Shown in pieces: positions 1-6,264 of a DNA stretch of 6,956 nt (its first letter is position 1; every line of letters starts with the position of its first letter). The position numbers and the translations under genes are program-made. This DNA comes from an uncultured Lachnospiraceae bacterium (GTDB taxonomy: Bacteria; Bacillota; Clostridia; Lachnospirales; Lachnospiraceae). The notes beneath the pieces are model-generated. The model did no database searches. It saw only the letters and a program-made list of their open reading frames with translations, and was not told the origin of the DNA. Where the stretch lies: NCBI GenBank assembly GCA_947174725.1, contig CAMWKA010000095.1, positions 1 through 6,956 of the forward strand, written 5' to 3'.

Positions 1-113
1 ATATGTTGTTTGATTCGGAACCGCCGGATATGGTGTTTAGTGCTAATGGAGACGGCAGTGGGTCGATGGTCAATTATGCCATGCGCGCCAATTGCGTAAG
101 GGTGTTATCATAG
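1..113 (+). CDS. C-terminal end of an unidentified protein (partial)
   Basis: An open frame enters from the left edge and ends at the TAG at 111-113, giving 36 visible residues. The tail is rich in Gly, Asp, Ser and Asn (ANGDGSGSMVNY) and ends NCVRVLS. A probable terminator follows 47 bases after the stop, which fits a real gene end. The piece is too short to assign a family. Its end is faintly like the C-termini of some clostridial surface proteins that finish with a 'VRP/VRV' strand, but I do not rely on that. An ATG lies at 3-5, so the whole frame could in principle be a short ORF, but no ribosome binding site can be seen because the sequence starts there. A truncated larger gene is more likely. 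Confidence 0.45.
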   Translation, partial: MLFDSEPPDMVFSANGDGSGSMVNYAMRANCVRVLS

Positions 114-160
114 AAAAACTGTGTTTTGGCAACATTATTGATTTAGGAATGTGTTTGTTT

Positions 161-189
161 AAAAGGACGCTTCAATTGCGCCCTTTTTT
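161..189 (+). terminator. Probable rho-independent terminator of the upstream partial gene
   Basis: AAAAGGACGC (161-170) pairs with GCGCCCTTTT (178-187) around a 7-base loop (171-177), with one A-C mismatch inside the 10-bp stem. The stem runs into a T-tract at 184-189. It lies between the TAG at 111-113 and the next promoter at 207, where a terminator would be expected. Confidence 0.7.
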
Positions 190-206
190 AATTGTAAGAA
201 AACTAG

Positions 207-236
207 TTGATATGGATTGTGTTATTATGATATAAT
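207..236 (+). promoter_or_regulatory. Sigma-A type promoter for the three-repeat membrane protein
   Basis: A TTGATA -35 box (207-212) and a perfect TATAAT -10 box (231-236) are separated by 18 bases. The predicted transcript start is near 243, giving a leader of about 77 bases before the ATG at 320. The 8-base palindrome AACTAGTT (201-208) overlaps the first two bases of the -35 box and could be an operator half, though it may be chance. Confidence 0.75.
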
Positions 237-304
237 GCACATTACAAATCTTTCATAAGATATCGTTTTATATGTTGCAGATGGTAAAGGGTTTTTTGAT
301 TGAG

Positions 305-310
305 AAAGGA
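305..310 (+). promoter_or_regulatory. Ribosome binding site that fixes the start at 320
   Basis: AAAGGA sits 9 bases before the ATG at 320. The in-frame ATGs at 272 and 281 lack a comparable site. Starting at 272 would also add 16 residues of no evident purpose ahead of the natural MDENQ start. Confidence 0.7.
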
Positions 311-319
311 TGTTCTACG

Positions 320-1906
320 ATGGATGAAAATCAGATGAATCAGATGGAAGTGGGATCGCAGACGACGTTTGGCATGAATGTTAATGGCGCTTTGGAGACG
401 CCGCCTAAGAAGAAAACAGGGCTTTTGATAGCAGGTATTATTGTTGCATTTCTCCTGCTGCTTGGGGCGGGTGCGTTTGGAATGTTAAAGTACAGGGAAC
501 AACAGGATATGGATGCCAGCGAAGAAATGATTGCCGCTTTTATGAAAGCGTATGGGCGGCTGCAACTTGAAGACGCCTATGAAACATTTCATCCGGACGT
601 CAGGGACGGCGTGATCGATGAGCAGTTGGATACATATATGATGTCCAGTCTGGAAGGAGTGGAGCGGTATCTTGATTTATATTTTGGCGACATGGAAATG
701 ACTTATGAGATAGATGGGTCAGAAAAACTTTCTAAGGAGGAATTGGAAGATCATCTTTCGGAAATAGATGATTCCTACGATGCCGAACTGGATATTTCCA
801 AGGCGTATGTTTATTATGTGACAGAGGTTTATTCCGGAGAAAATGGGATGCTTAAGGTGCGCAAAGAATATTATGTGGGAAAAGAGGAGGAAGACTGGTA
901 TATTATTGAGGTCACAACCGATAAAATTGTGAAGGATGACGTTTCTTTCTCGATTACAGATTATCTGTCTGAAATGATCGATGAATTTATGGACTTATAT
1001 GGTGAAGCGATCAACGAATGTGACGGCAGGAAGATGGAAGACGCATATAGTCTTATGCATCCGGAAATGAGGGATCTGTTTATAGAACAATTGCTGCTTC
1101 AAAATAGTTCGGAAGATCTGGGGGATTTCGTGGAGTGGAGAAACTCCTTTTACGGAGGATTTTCATCGGAATATGAAATCCTTGACATCACTTATCTGGA
1201 AGGAAGGGAATGGAACTCCGTTCTTCGCCTGATAGAAGATTATTTTGGTACGGAATTTGATTTTGGTATGCGTGGCGTATGGGAATTTGATCTTCAGGAA
1301 ACTTTGACGGGAAGCAACGGGACTGTAGTTATTGTGGAAAATTACTTTATGGGAGAAGAAGACGGAAAATGGTACATTATTGATATCAATACGGAAGAAA
1401 TCATCAGTGATACTGTAGTTGCCCCACAGCCGGTGTATACGGGGAATGAGGGATATGCTTCCGCTGAAGAAGCGATAGAACATTATATGCGTGCATATGA
1501 AGATTTTGATGTAGAGGAAGCTTTTATGGCTTTTCATCCCGCAATGAGGGAGTATGCATTGGCGAAAGCCTGTTACAACGATGGTGTGGACGATGCGGAA
1601 GAATACAATGAGATGATAAATTCCCTTTTTGGCGGCAGCTTAACGGTTACTTATACGATTACTGTAAAGGAGGAGCTTTCCGAAAATGAACTGGAAGCCT
1701 TTTCGTATATCCTCTGGGGCAGCGAGGTGCCGCCCGCGAATATTTCGGATGCTTGCCTGTGCCTGTTGGAGGAGTATTACGAAGGAGGCGGTGCTGCGCT
1801 CGACATAGGAGAATTGATTATGGCAGGGAAAGACGGTGGTCAATGGTTCCTTTATAATTCTACGATCATTCCGGAAGACTTTGATATGGATTTATTCAAC
1901 TTTTAA
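320..1906 (+). CDS. Membrane-anchored protein with three tandem extracytoplasmic repeats, function unknown
   Basis: This is a 528-residue protein that I cannot assign to a named function. Residues 1-33 are a polar N-terminus ending in KKK. Residues 34-56 are one strong transmembrane helix without a lipobox, so the rest should lie outside the cell. The remainder is very acidic and holds three diverged copies of a domain at about residues 67-203, 218-362 and 381-517. Each copy opens with a helix of the type 'AFMKAY...EDAYETFHPDVRD' (signature HPDVRD at 91-96, HPEMRD at 247-252, HPAMRE at 406-411). Each closes with an aromatic strand (DWYIIEV, KWYIIDI, QWFLYNS). This helix-then-sheet pattern recalls NTF2-like or DUF4878-like domains, but that is inference. 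It has its own promoter and terminator-free spacing to the glucanase gene 57 bases downstream. A sensory, scaffold or wall-associated role is possible; nothing shows catalysis. Confidence 0.85.
   Translation: MDENQMNQMEVGSQTTFGMNVNGALETPPKKKTGLLIAGIIVAFLLLLGAGAFGMLKYREQQDMDASEEMIAAFMKAYGRLQLEDAYETFHPDVRDGVIDEQLDTYMMSSLEGVERYLDLYFGDMEMTYEIDGSEKLSKEELEDHLSEIDDSYDAELDISKAYVYYVTEVYSGENGMLKVRKEYYVGKEEEDWYIIEVTTDKIVKDDVSFSITDYLSEMIDEFMDLYGEAINECDGRKMEDAYSLMHPEMRDLFIEQLLLQNSSEDLGDFVEWRNSFYGGFSSEYEILDITYLEGREWNSVLRLIEDYFGTEFDFGMRGVWEFDLQETLTGSNGTVVIVENYFMGEEDGKWYIIDINTEEIISDTVVAPQPVYTGNEGYASAEEAIEHYMRAYEDFDVEEAFMAFHPAMREYALAKACYNDGVDDAEEYNEMINSLFGGSLTVTYTITVKEELSENELEAFSYILWGSEVPPANISDACLCLLEEYYEGGGAALDIGELIMAGKDGGQWFLYNSTIIPEDFDMDLFNF
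518..1870 (+). repeat. Three diverged tandem domain repeats within the membrane protein gene
   Basis: The copies are at about 518-928, 971-1405 and 1460-1870, each about 410-435 bases. They are recognisable at protein level by the anchor motif HP-x-(V/M)-R-(D/E) near the start of each copy and a (D/K/Q)W(Y/F) strand near the end. DNA identity is low apart from the stretch coding for HPxxR, so this is an old duplication rather than a recent one. Boundaries are approximate. Confidence 0.75.
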
Positions 1907-1922
1907 GCATAGGAAAGATTTC

Positions 1923-1931
1923 TGGCATAAT
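1923..1931 (+). promoter_or_regulatory. Weak candidate extended -10 element before the endoglucanase gene
   Basis: TGGCATAAT (1923-1931) fits the TGn plus -10 pattern, with C for the first T of TATAAT. The -35 position at 17-base spacing (TTAAGC, 1903-1908, overlapping the previous stop codon) matches poorly. Co-transcription from the promoter at 207-236 is an equally good reading. Confidence 0.3.
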
Positions 1932-1963
1932 CTGTACTTAATATAAAGATTGGGGATGAATGG

Positions 1964-3520
1964 ATGGATCAGAAAAAAATTGAAAAAGTGATTTTTATAA
2001 TATGCGGTGTGTTGGGCGCAATTTTTCTTGCGGTCTTTGCGGTATTTCTGATACGCATGGGCAAAAGTTCAGAGCAGTCGATGGATATGGCGGAACAGAC
2101 AGGGAACCCTTCCGTGACGGAGAGAGGAGAAACGATTGCTTCCGCCGGAAGTGGGGCGCAGGATACTACGTTGCAGACCGGAAACGGGGAAAACGGACAG
2201 GATGCCGGGGCGGCAGGTCAGACAGGTGATGGAGCCGTTGGAGCAGGGCAGGAATCTTTGGAGGGAGCTCCGGTGGTATTTACCAGCAACGCTTCCCAGG
2301 CGACGGAAGGCGACTGGCTTTTTGTGGAGGGCAACCAGATCGTCGATGCCAGTGGTAAGCCGGTCTGGCTGACCGGTATCAACTGGTTTGGTTATAATAC
2401 GGGCACGAATTGTTTTGACGGACTCTGGACCTGTGATCTTAACAGCTCGATCAAAGCGATTGCCGATCATGGATTTAATATTTTAAGGATCCCTATTTCC
2501 ACGCAGTTATTGTTGCAGTGGAAGAACGGGGAGTATCCTACGGCCAATTTTAACCAGGCGACCAATTCCTATCTGGTGGGCATGAACTCTTTGGAGATCT
2601 TTGATTATGTTCTGGATCTGTGCGAACAGAACGGTATCAAGGTGCTGCTGGATACCCATTGCGCCATGACCAACGCGTCGGGACATACAGTCAATCTATG
2701 GGTAGATGGGGAGATCGACGAGGCGGATTTTATAGAAGCGTGGGTATGGGTGGCGGACCGGTATAAGGACAACGATACCATCATTGCATTTGATCTAAAG
2801 AATGAACCGCATGGTAAGCCGTATGAACAAAATAAGGCGATCTGGAACGATTCGACAGATTCGAATAATTGGAAATATGTTGCGGAAAAGACGGCGGCAC
2901 AGATCCTTGCGGTCAATCCGAATGTATTGATTTTGATAGAAGGACTGGAGATCTATCCGGTGGATATTGCGTCCAATGGCGATTATCATTCCACGGATGA
3001 GGATGATTATTATTTTAACTGGTGGGGCGGCAATCTGCGTGGTGTAAAGGATTATCCGGTGGATCTGGGAGAGTTTAATAATAAACTGGTCTATTCTCCG
3101 CACGATTACGGACCCACAGTCTATCAGCAGCCTTGGTTTTATGACGGATATGATTATGATTCCCTGATGGAGGACTGCTGGCGTGATAACTGGTTTTACA
3201 TCTACGAAGATGGCACGGCGCCTCTCCTGATTGGAGAGTGGGGCGGTTTTATGCGTGATCCGAATCTGACCTGGATGACACATCTGCGGACCCTGATCGG
3301 GAAGTATCATCTGCATTATACCTTCTGGTGTTTTAACTCCAATTCCGGTGATACCGGCGGACTGGTGCTGGATGATTTTACGACATGGGATGAGGAAAAA
3401 TATGCTTTTGTCAAGGAAGTATTGTGGCAGCAGGATGGGATGTTTGTGGGACTGGATCATGAAATCCCGCTGGGCGCAAATGGGATCACCTTAACGGAAG
3501 CAGCATATGAAAACTGGTAG
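1964..3520 (+). CDS. Membrane-anchored GH5 (GH5_1-like) endo-beta-1,4-glucanase
   Basis: This 518-residue protein is a probable endoglucanase (EC 3.2.1.4) cutting internal beta-1,4-glucosidic bonds at the cell surface. Residues 8-31 are a hydrophobic anchor with no A-x-A cleavage site or lipobox. Residues 36-115 are a Gly/Gln/Thr/Ala/Glu-rich linker. The GH5 barrel spans about 117-490. Its visible landmarks are the conserved Arg175, His232 in LDTH, acid/base Glu281 in NEPHG, WWGGNL (353-358), His380-Asp381-Tyr382, nucleophile Glu425 in GEWGG, Trp455 and SGDTGG (461-466). WWGGNL, HDY and SGDTGG point to subfamily GH5_1, as in the Acidothermus E1 enzyme recalled from memory. No carbohydrate-binding module or dockerin is present. 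TGGGGAT begins 13 bases before the ATG and acts as the ribosome site; the ATGs at 1956 and 1960 are out of frame. Activity on other beta-glucans cannot be excluded. Confidence 0.92.
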   Translation: MDQKKIEKVIFIICGVLGAIFLAVFAVFLIRMGKSSEQSMDMAEQTGNPSVTERGETIASAGSGAQDTTLQTGNGENGQDAGAAGQTGDGAVGAGQESLEGAPVVFTSNASQATEGDWLFVEGNQIVDASGKPVWLTGINWFGYNTGTNCFDGLWTCDLNSSIKAIADHGFNILRIPISTQLLLQWKNGEYPTANFNQATNSYLVGMNSLEIFDYVLDLCEQNGIKVLLDTHCAMTNASGHTVNLWVDGEIDEADFIEAWVWVADRYKDNDTIIAFDLKNEPHGKPYEQNKAIWNDSTDSNNWKYVAEKTAAQILAVNPNVLILIEGLEIYPVDIASNGDYHSTDEDDYYFNWWGGNLRGVKDYPVDLGEFNNKLVYSPHDYGPTVYQQPWFYDGYDYDSLMEDCWRDNWFYIYEDGTAPLLIGEWGGFMRDPNLTWMTHLRTLIGKYHLHYTFWCFNSNSGDTGGLVLDDFTTWDEEKYAFVKEVLWQQDGMFVGLDHEIPLGANGITLTEAAYENW

Positions 3521-3536
3521 ATAAGGGGCGGATATG

Positions 3537-3558
3537 TAACTACTTGAATCAATAGTTA
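3537..3558 (+). promoter_or_regulatory. Imperfect dyad, candidate operator upstream of the transporter promoter
   Basis: TAACTA (3537-3542) and TAGTTA (3553-3558) are reverse complements. Between them TTGA (3544-3547) and TCAA (3549-3552) are also reverse complements around a single A. Apart from one extra C at 3543 the 22 bases are symmetric. The one-base centre makes an RNA hairpin using every pair impossible, and no T-tract follows, so a protein-binding site is more likely than a terminator. It ends 31 bases before the -35 box at 3590. Confidence 0.4.
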
Positions 3559-3589
3559 TGTTGAATCTGTGCTTATTTGAAAAAATAGG

Positions 3590-3618
3590 TTGCAATTATA
3601 CAGAATTCGTAATACAAT
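3590..3618 (+). promoter_or_regulatory. Sigma-A type promoter of the ABC transporter operon
   Basis: TTGCAA (3590-3595) and TACAAT (3613-3618) are separated by exactly 17 bases. The expected transcript start is near 3625, giving a leader of about 30 bases that includes the ribosome site at 3642-3650. No other strong promoter is seen before the two permease genes. Confidence 0.72.
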
Positions 3619-3641
3619 ATGCACGACAATTAAATATTTTC

Positions 3642-3650
3642 AAAGGAGGA
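3642..3650 (+). promoter_or_regulatory. Near-perfect ribosome binding site fixing the start at 3657
   Basis: AAAGGAGGA lies 6 bases before the ATG at 3657. This rules out the longer in-frame start at 3558, which lies upstream of the predicted promoter and would place 33 non-hydrophobic residues before the signal peptide. Confidence 0.88.
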
Positions 3651-3656
3651 ACAAGC

Positions 3657-5177
3657 ATGAAAGCAGGAAAGAGACTGTTTGGTCTGTTTTTGGCAGGTAT
3701 GCTTATGACGACGACTATTGCACTGGGCGGATGCTCAGGTGATAAGGCTGAAGGCACTTCTTTGGATTCGATTACCATTGGTATTCCACAGGATTTGGAA
3801 GACGGTCTTGACCCGCACATCGTGAACGCGGCAGGAACAGATGAGATCCTGTTCAATATCTATGAGGGACTTGTGAAATACGATTCCGAGGGTAATTTGA
3901 ATGATGCCTTAGCCGAATCCCATGTCATAAGCGAGGACGGAAAGGTTTATACCTTTACATTGAGGGATGGGGTAACCTTTCATGATGGAAGTGAGGTGAC
4001 GGCAGAAGATGTTATTTATTCGATTGAACGCTGTGCCGACACTTCAGCAGGAGAACCGCTGGTGGCGGCATTTTCCAATATTGCAGGTATTGAGAAAACG
4101 GATGAGAGGACGGTCGTGATTACATTAAACGAGCCGGATACGGAGTTCTTAGCGTCTATGACGACGGCAATCCTGCCGGCGTCCAATACGGATCCGAATA
4201 ATGTTGTGATCGGAACCGGTCCGTATCGTTTTGTCAGCAGGACGCCGCAGGAGTCCATCGTTCTGGAAGCCTATGACGGATATTGGGGCGAACCGGCGCA
4301 TATCCGTAATGTCACCCTGAAGATCTGCGCCAATCCGGACGCGATCACAATGGAGCTATTGGGTGGTTCCATCGATATGTACTGCCGTATTACGGATTCT
4401 CAGGTGAAGGAATTGGAAGGAAGCCAGTTTGAGATCCTGGAGGGTACCATGAATCTGGTACAGGCGATGTATCTGAACAATGCGGTAGAACCATTTAATG
4501 ATATCAGGGTACGTCAGGCGCTTTGCTATGCCATCGATCCGCAGGAGATCATGGATTACGTATCTGACGGAAAGGGAACGGAGCTTGGAAGCAGTGTGTT
4601 CCCGGCATTTGGTAAATATTATGAGGAAAGCTTAAATCACACTTATGACCAGGACCTGGAAATGGCAAGAACGCTTTTGGCTGACGCAGGTTATCCGGAT
4701 GGATTTTCCTTCTCTATTACGGTGCCTTCTAATTACGCGCCCCATGTTTCTACAGCGCAGGTGTTGGTGGAACAGCTCAAGGAGATCGGTGTGGACGCTA
4801 AGATCAATCTGGTTGAGTGGGATACCTGGTTATCTGATGTTTATGTGGGACGTAATTTTGAAGCAACTGTTGTAGGCGTGGATGCGAGCGAACTGACCGC
4901 GAGAGCGTTGCTGCAGCGTTTCGTATCGGATAATGGTAAAAACTTTATCAACTTTAGTTCCGCTGATTATGACGCGGCATTTGCCAATGCGATTGCCACG
5001 GTGGATGATGCGAGCCAGACGGAATATTATAAAGAATGTCTGAGCATTTTATCTACGGAAGCGGCCAATGTATATATTCAGGATCTGCCGTCATTTGTGG
5101 CGATCAATGAAAATATCGGAGGATATGAATTTTATCCGATCTATGTGCAGGATTTTGCGAAGCTGTATTATAAATAA
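3657..5177 (+). CDS. Family 5 ABC transporter substrate-binding lipoprotein (DppA/OppA type)
   Basis: This 506-residue lipoprotein should capture substrate outside the membrane and hand it to the permeases encoded next. Residues 1-25 are a type II signal peptide (MKAGKRLF, then a hydrophobic run) ending in the lipobox LGGC, with Cys26 as the lipidated residue. The mature part follows the SBP_bac_5 pattern: an N-terminal strand SITIGIPQDLEDGLDP (38-53), EGLVKYD (70-76), FTLRDGVTFHDG (100-111), GTGPYRFV (186-193), PFNDIRVRQALCYAID (279-294) and a closing lobe that ends in LYYK. Length is normal for the family. Most members bind di- or oligopeptides, but others bind nickel or oligosaccharides, including cello-oligosaccharides. 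The adjacent endoglucanase makes a sugar ligand worth considering, though the sequence alone does not decide. The gene is first in its operon, with its own promoter and ribosome site. Confidence 0.93.
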   Translation: MKAGKRLFGLFLAGMLMTTTIALGGCSGDKAEGTSLDSITIGIPQDLEDGLDPHIVNAAGTDEILFNIYEGLVKYDSEGNLNDALAESHVISEDGKVYTFTLRDGVTFHDGSEVTAEDVIYSIERCADTSAGEPLVAAFSNIAGIEKTDERTVVITLNEPDTEFLASMTTAILPASNTDPNNVVIGTGPYRFVSRTPQESIVLEAYDGYWGEPAHIRNVTLKICANPDAITMELLGGSIDMYCRITDSQVKELEGSQFEILEGTMNLVQAMYLNNAVEPFNDIRVRQALCYAIDPQEIMDYVSDGKGTELGSSVFPAFGKYYEESLNHTYDQDLEMARTLLADAGYPDGFSFSITVPSNYAPHVSTAQVLVEQLKEIGVDAKINLVEWDTWLSDVYVGRNFEATVVGVDASELTARALLQRFVSDNGKNFINFSSADYDAAFANAIATVDDASQTEYYKECLSILSTEAANVYIQDLPSFVAINENIGGYEFYPIYVQDFAKLYYK

Positions 5178-5184
5178 TGTGTTT

Positions 5185-5205
5185 GGCGGCAGGTGATCCT
5201 GCGCC
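5185..5205 (+). other. Intercistronic hairpin between binding protein and first permease
   Basis: GGC (5185-5187) and GCAGG (5189-5193) pair with CCTGC (5198-5202) and GCC (5203-5205). This gives 8 GC-rich pairs with one bulged G and a TGAT loop. No T-tract follows, so it is not a standard terminator. Such structures between a binding-protein gene and permease genes often protect the upstream mRNA 3' end and let the binding protein be made in excess. That role here is inference. Confidence 0.55.
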
Positions 5206-5247
5206 GGAGACAAAGGATGCCATCAGAGGGGAAAGGGGCATAAGAAC

Positions 5248-6192
5248 ATGGTTATATATTATATAAAAAAGTTCTTATCAATGTGCGCCACGCTTCTGGT
5301 GGTATCCTTTTTTGTATTTGCCGCGTTTGCCATTATCCCCGGAGATCCGGCGACTTCGCTGTTGGGGACAAACGCAACGCAGGAGAGTGTGGCGCAGCTT
5401 CGGGAGCAGATGGGGCTGAACCGTCCGTTTCTGGTACGATATGGCGAATGGGTAGGGAGCTTTCTTTGCGGTGATCTTGGGGAGTCTTACAGCTATCATA
5501 TCCCGGTATCATCTATGATCGTGGAAAAGCTGCCGATCACGATGATGATGTCCTTGATCGCGCTGCTGCTTACGATCATCTGCTCGGTGCCCCTTGGCGT
5601 TCTGCTGGCGAAATATACCGGCAGTAAGTTGGATAAGGTCGGTTATGCAGCTAATCAGGTGATGATGTCGATTCCGGCATTTTTTCTGGGGATCATATTT
5701 ACCTATGTGTTTGGGCTGGTGCTGAAATGGTTCCGTCCGGGCGGTTATGTTTCCTATACCAAGGATTTTTGGGGATTTTTGAAATATCTGATCATGCCGT
5801 CCATTGCCATCGCGATACCCAAATGTGCCATGGCGGTAAAATTGATCCGGAGTTCAATCCTGACGGAAGCGAAGAAAGATTATGTCAGAACAGCATACAG
5901 CAGGGGAAACAGCACGACGGAAGTGCTTTACCGCCATGTACTAAGAAATGCAATGCTTCCTGTCGTAACTTTTTGGGGGATGGCATTTACGGATATGATC
6001 GCAGGCAGTATTGTGGTGGAGCAGGTATTTAACATTCCGGGACTGGGGCGGATTCTGTTGACCTCCATATCGAATCGTGATTTTCCGGTGGTGGAAGCCA
6101 TCATCATTCTGATTGCGGTATTGGTATTGGCGACTAATTTTCTGGTGGATATCTTATATCGCGTATTAGATGCAAGAATTACCGAATCATAA
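5248..6192 (+). CDS. ABC transporter permease, DppB/OppB type
   Basis: This 314-residue inner-membrane permease forms half of the transport channel. The first helix (about 9-31) is followed by an external stretch with the family pattern 'IPGDPA...LREQMGLNRP', then 'GDLGESY' (75-81). Further helices lie near 99-121, 135-160, 178-200, 234-256 and 281-305. The cytoplasmic EAA loop that docks with the ATPase is at about 211-238 (DYVRTAYSRG, then RHVLRNAMLP), with its invariant Gly at 220. The usual Ala/Lys-rich centre reads A-Y-S-R. Length is typical of DppB/OppB/GsiC proteins. The ATG at 5248 follows purine-rich AAAGGGG (5232-5238) at 9 bases. It lies 70 bases after the binding-protein gene and 72 before its partner permease, so the three are probably co-transcribed. 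The substrate cannot be read from the permease. Confidence 0.93.
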   Translation: MVIYYIKKFLSMCATLLVVSFFVFAAFAIIPGDPATSLLGTNATQESVAQLREQMGLNRPFLVRYGEWVGSFLCGDLGESYSYHIPVSSMIVEKLPITMMMSLIALLLTIICSVPLGVLLAKYTGSKLDKVGYAANQVMMSIPAFFLGIIFTYVFGLVLKWFRPGGYVSYTKDFWGFLKYLIMPSIAIAIPKCAMAVKLIRSSILTEAKKDYVRTAYSRGNSTTEVLYRHVLRNAMLPVVTFWGMAFTDMIAGSIVVEQVFNIPGLGRILLTSISNRDFPVVEAIIILIAVLVLATNFLVDILYRVLDARITES

Positions 6193-6217
6193 TAGCGGCA
6201 GTTTCATTCAGACCCGG

Positions 6218-6236
6218 GTTGCAGTATAGCTGCGGC
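6218..6236 (+). other. Weak intercistronic hairpin between the two permease genes
   Basis: GTTGCAG (6218-6224) pairs with CTGCGGC (6230-6236) around the loop TATAG, giving 7 pairs of which two are G-T wobbles. No T-tract follows. It is less stable than the hairpin before the first permease and may be chance. It ends 14 bases before the next ribosome site. Confidence 0.3.
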
Positions 6237-6250
6237 ATATATGTTAGCGG

Positions 6251-6258
6251 AAGGGAGG
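6251..6258 (+). promoter_or_regulatory. Ribosome binding site choosing the start at 6265
   Basis: AAGGGAGG, continuing as a G-run to 6261, lies 6 bases before the ATG at 6265. An in-frame ATG at 6241 would add eight residues (MLAEGRGR) but has no ribosome site in front, so 6265 is preferred. Confidence 0.75.
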
Positions 6259-6264
6259 GGGCGC

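Noticed and set aside
272..319. A longer start for the repeat protein, at the ATG at 272
   Set aside because: No ribosome site precedes it, while AAAGGA lies 9 bases before the ATG at 320. The extra 16 residues have no signal-like character.
1163..1537. Reverse-strand open frame of 124 codons inside the repeat protein gene
   Set aside because: It lies within repeats 2 and 3 of the + strand protein and has no ribosome site or domain of its own.
1973..2008. A lipobox at Cys14 of the glucanase
   Set aside because: The residues before Cys14 (F-I-I) do not fit L-(A/S/T)-(G/A/S)-C, and the hydrophobic run continues well past it, as in a membrane anchor.
2795..3460. Long reverse-strand open frame of 221 codons inside the glucanase gene
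   Set aside because: The + strand frame contains a full set of GH5 catalytic motifs. The reverse translation is Ile/Arg-rich with no recognisable domain, as expected of a shadow.
3521..3589. A terminator after the glucanase gene
   Set aside because: The only inverted repeat there (3537-3558) closes on a one-base centre and has no following T-tract, so read-through into the transporter operon cannot be ruled out.
3558..3656. A longer start for the binding protein, at the ATG at 3558
   Set aside because: It lies upstream of the predicted promoter (3590-3618) and would bury the signal peptide behind 33 residues. The AAAGGAGGA site clearly serves 3657.
3537..3656. A CcpA-type catabolite (cre) site before the transporter operon
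   Set aside because: No stretch matching the TGnnAnCGnTnnCA pattern was seen by eye in this region. The dyad found has unrelated arms.
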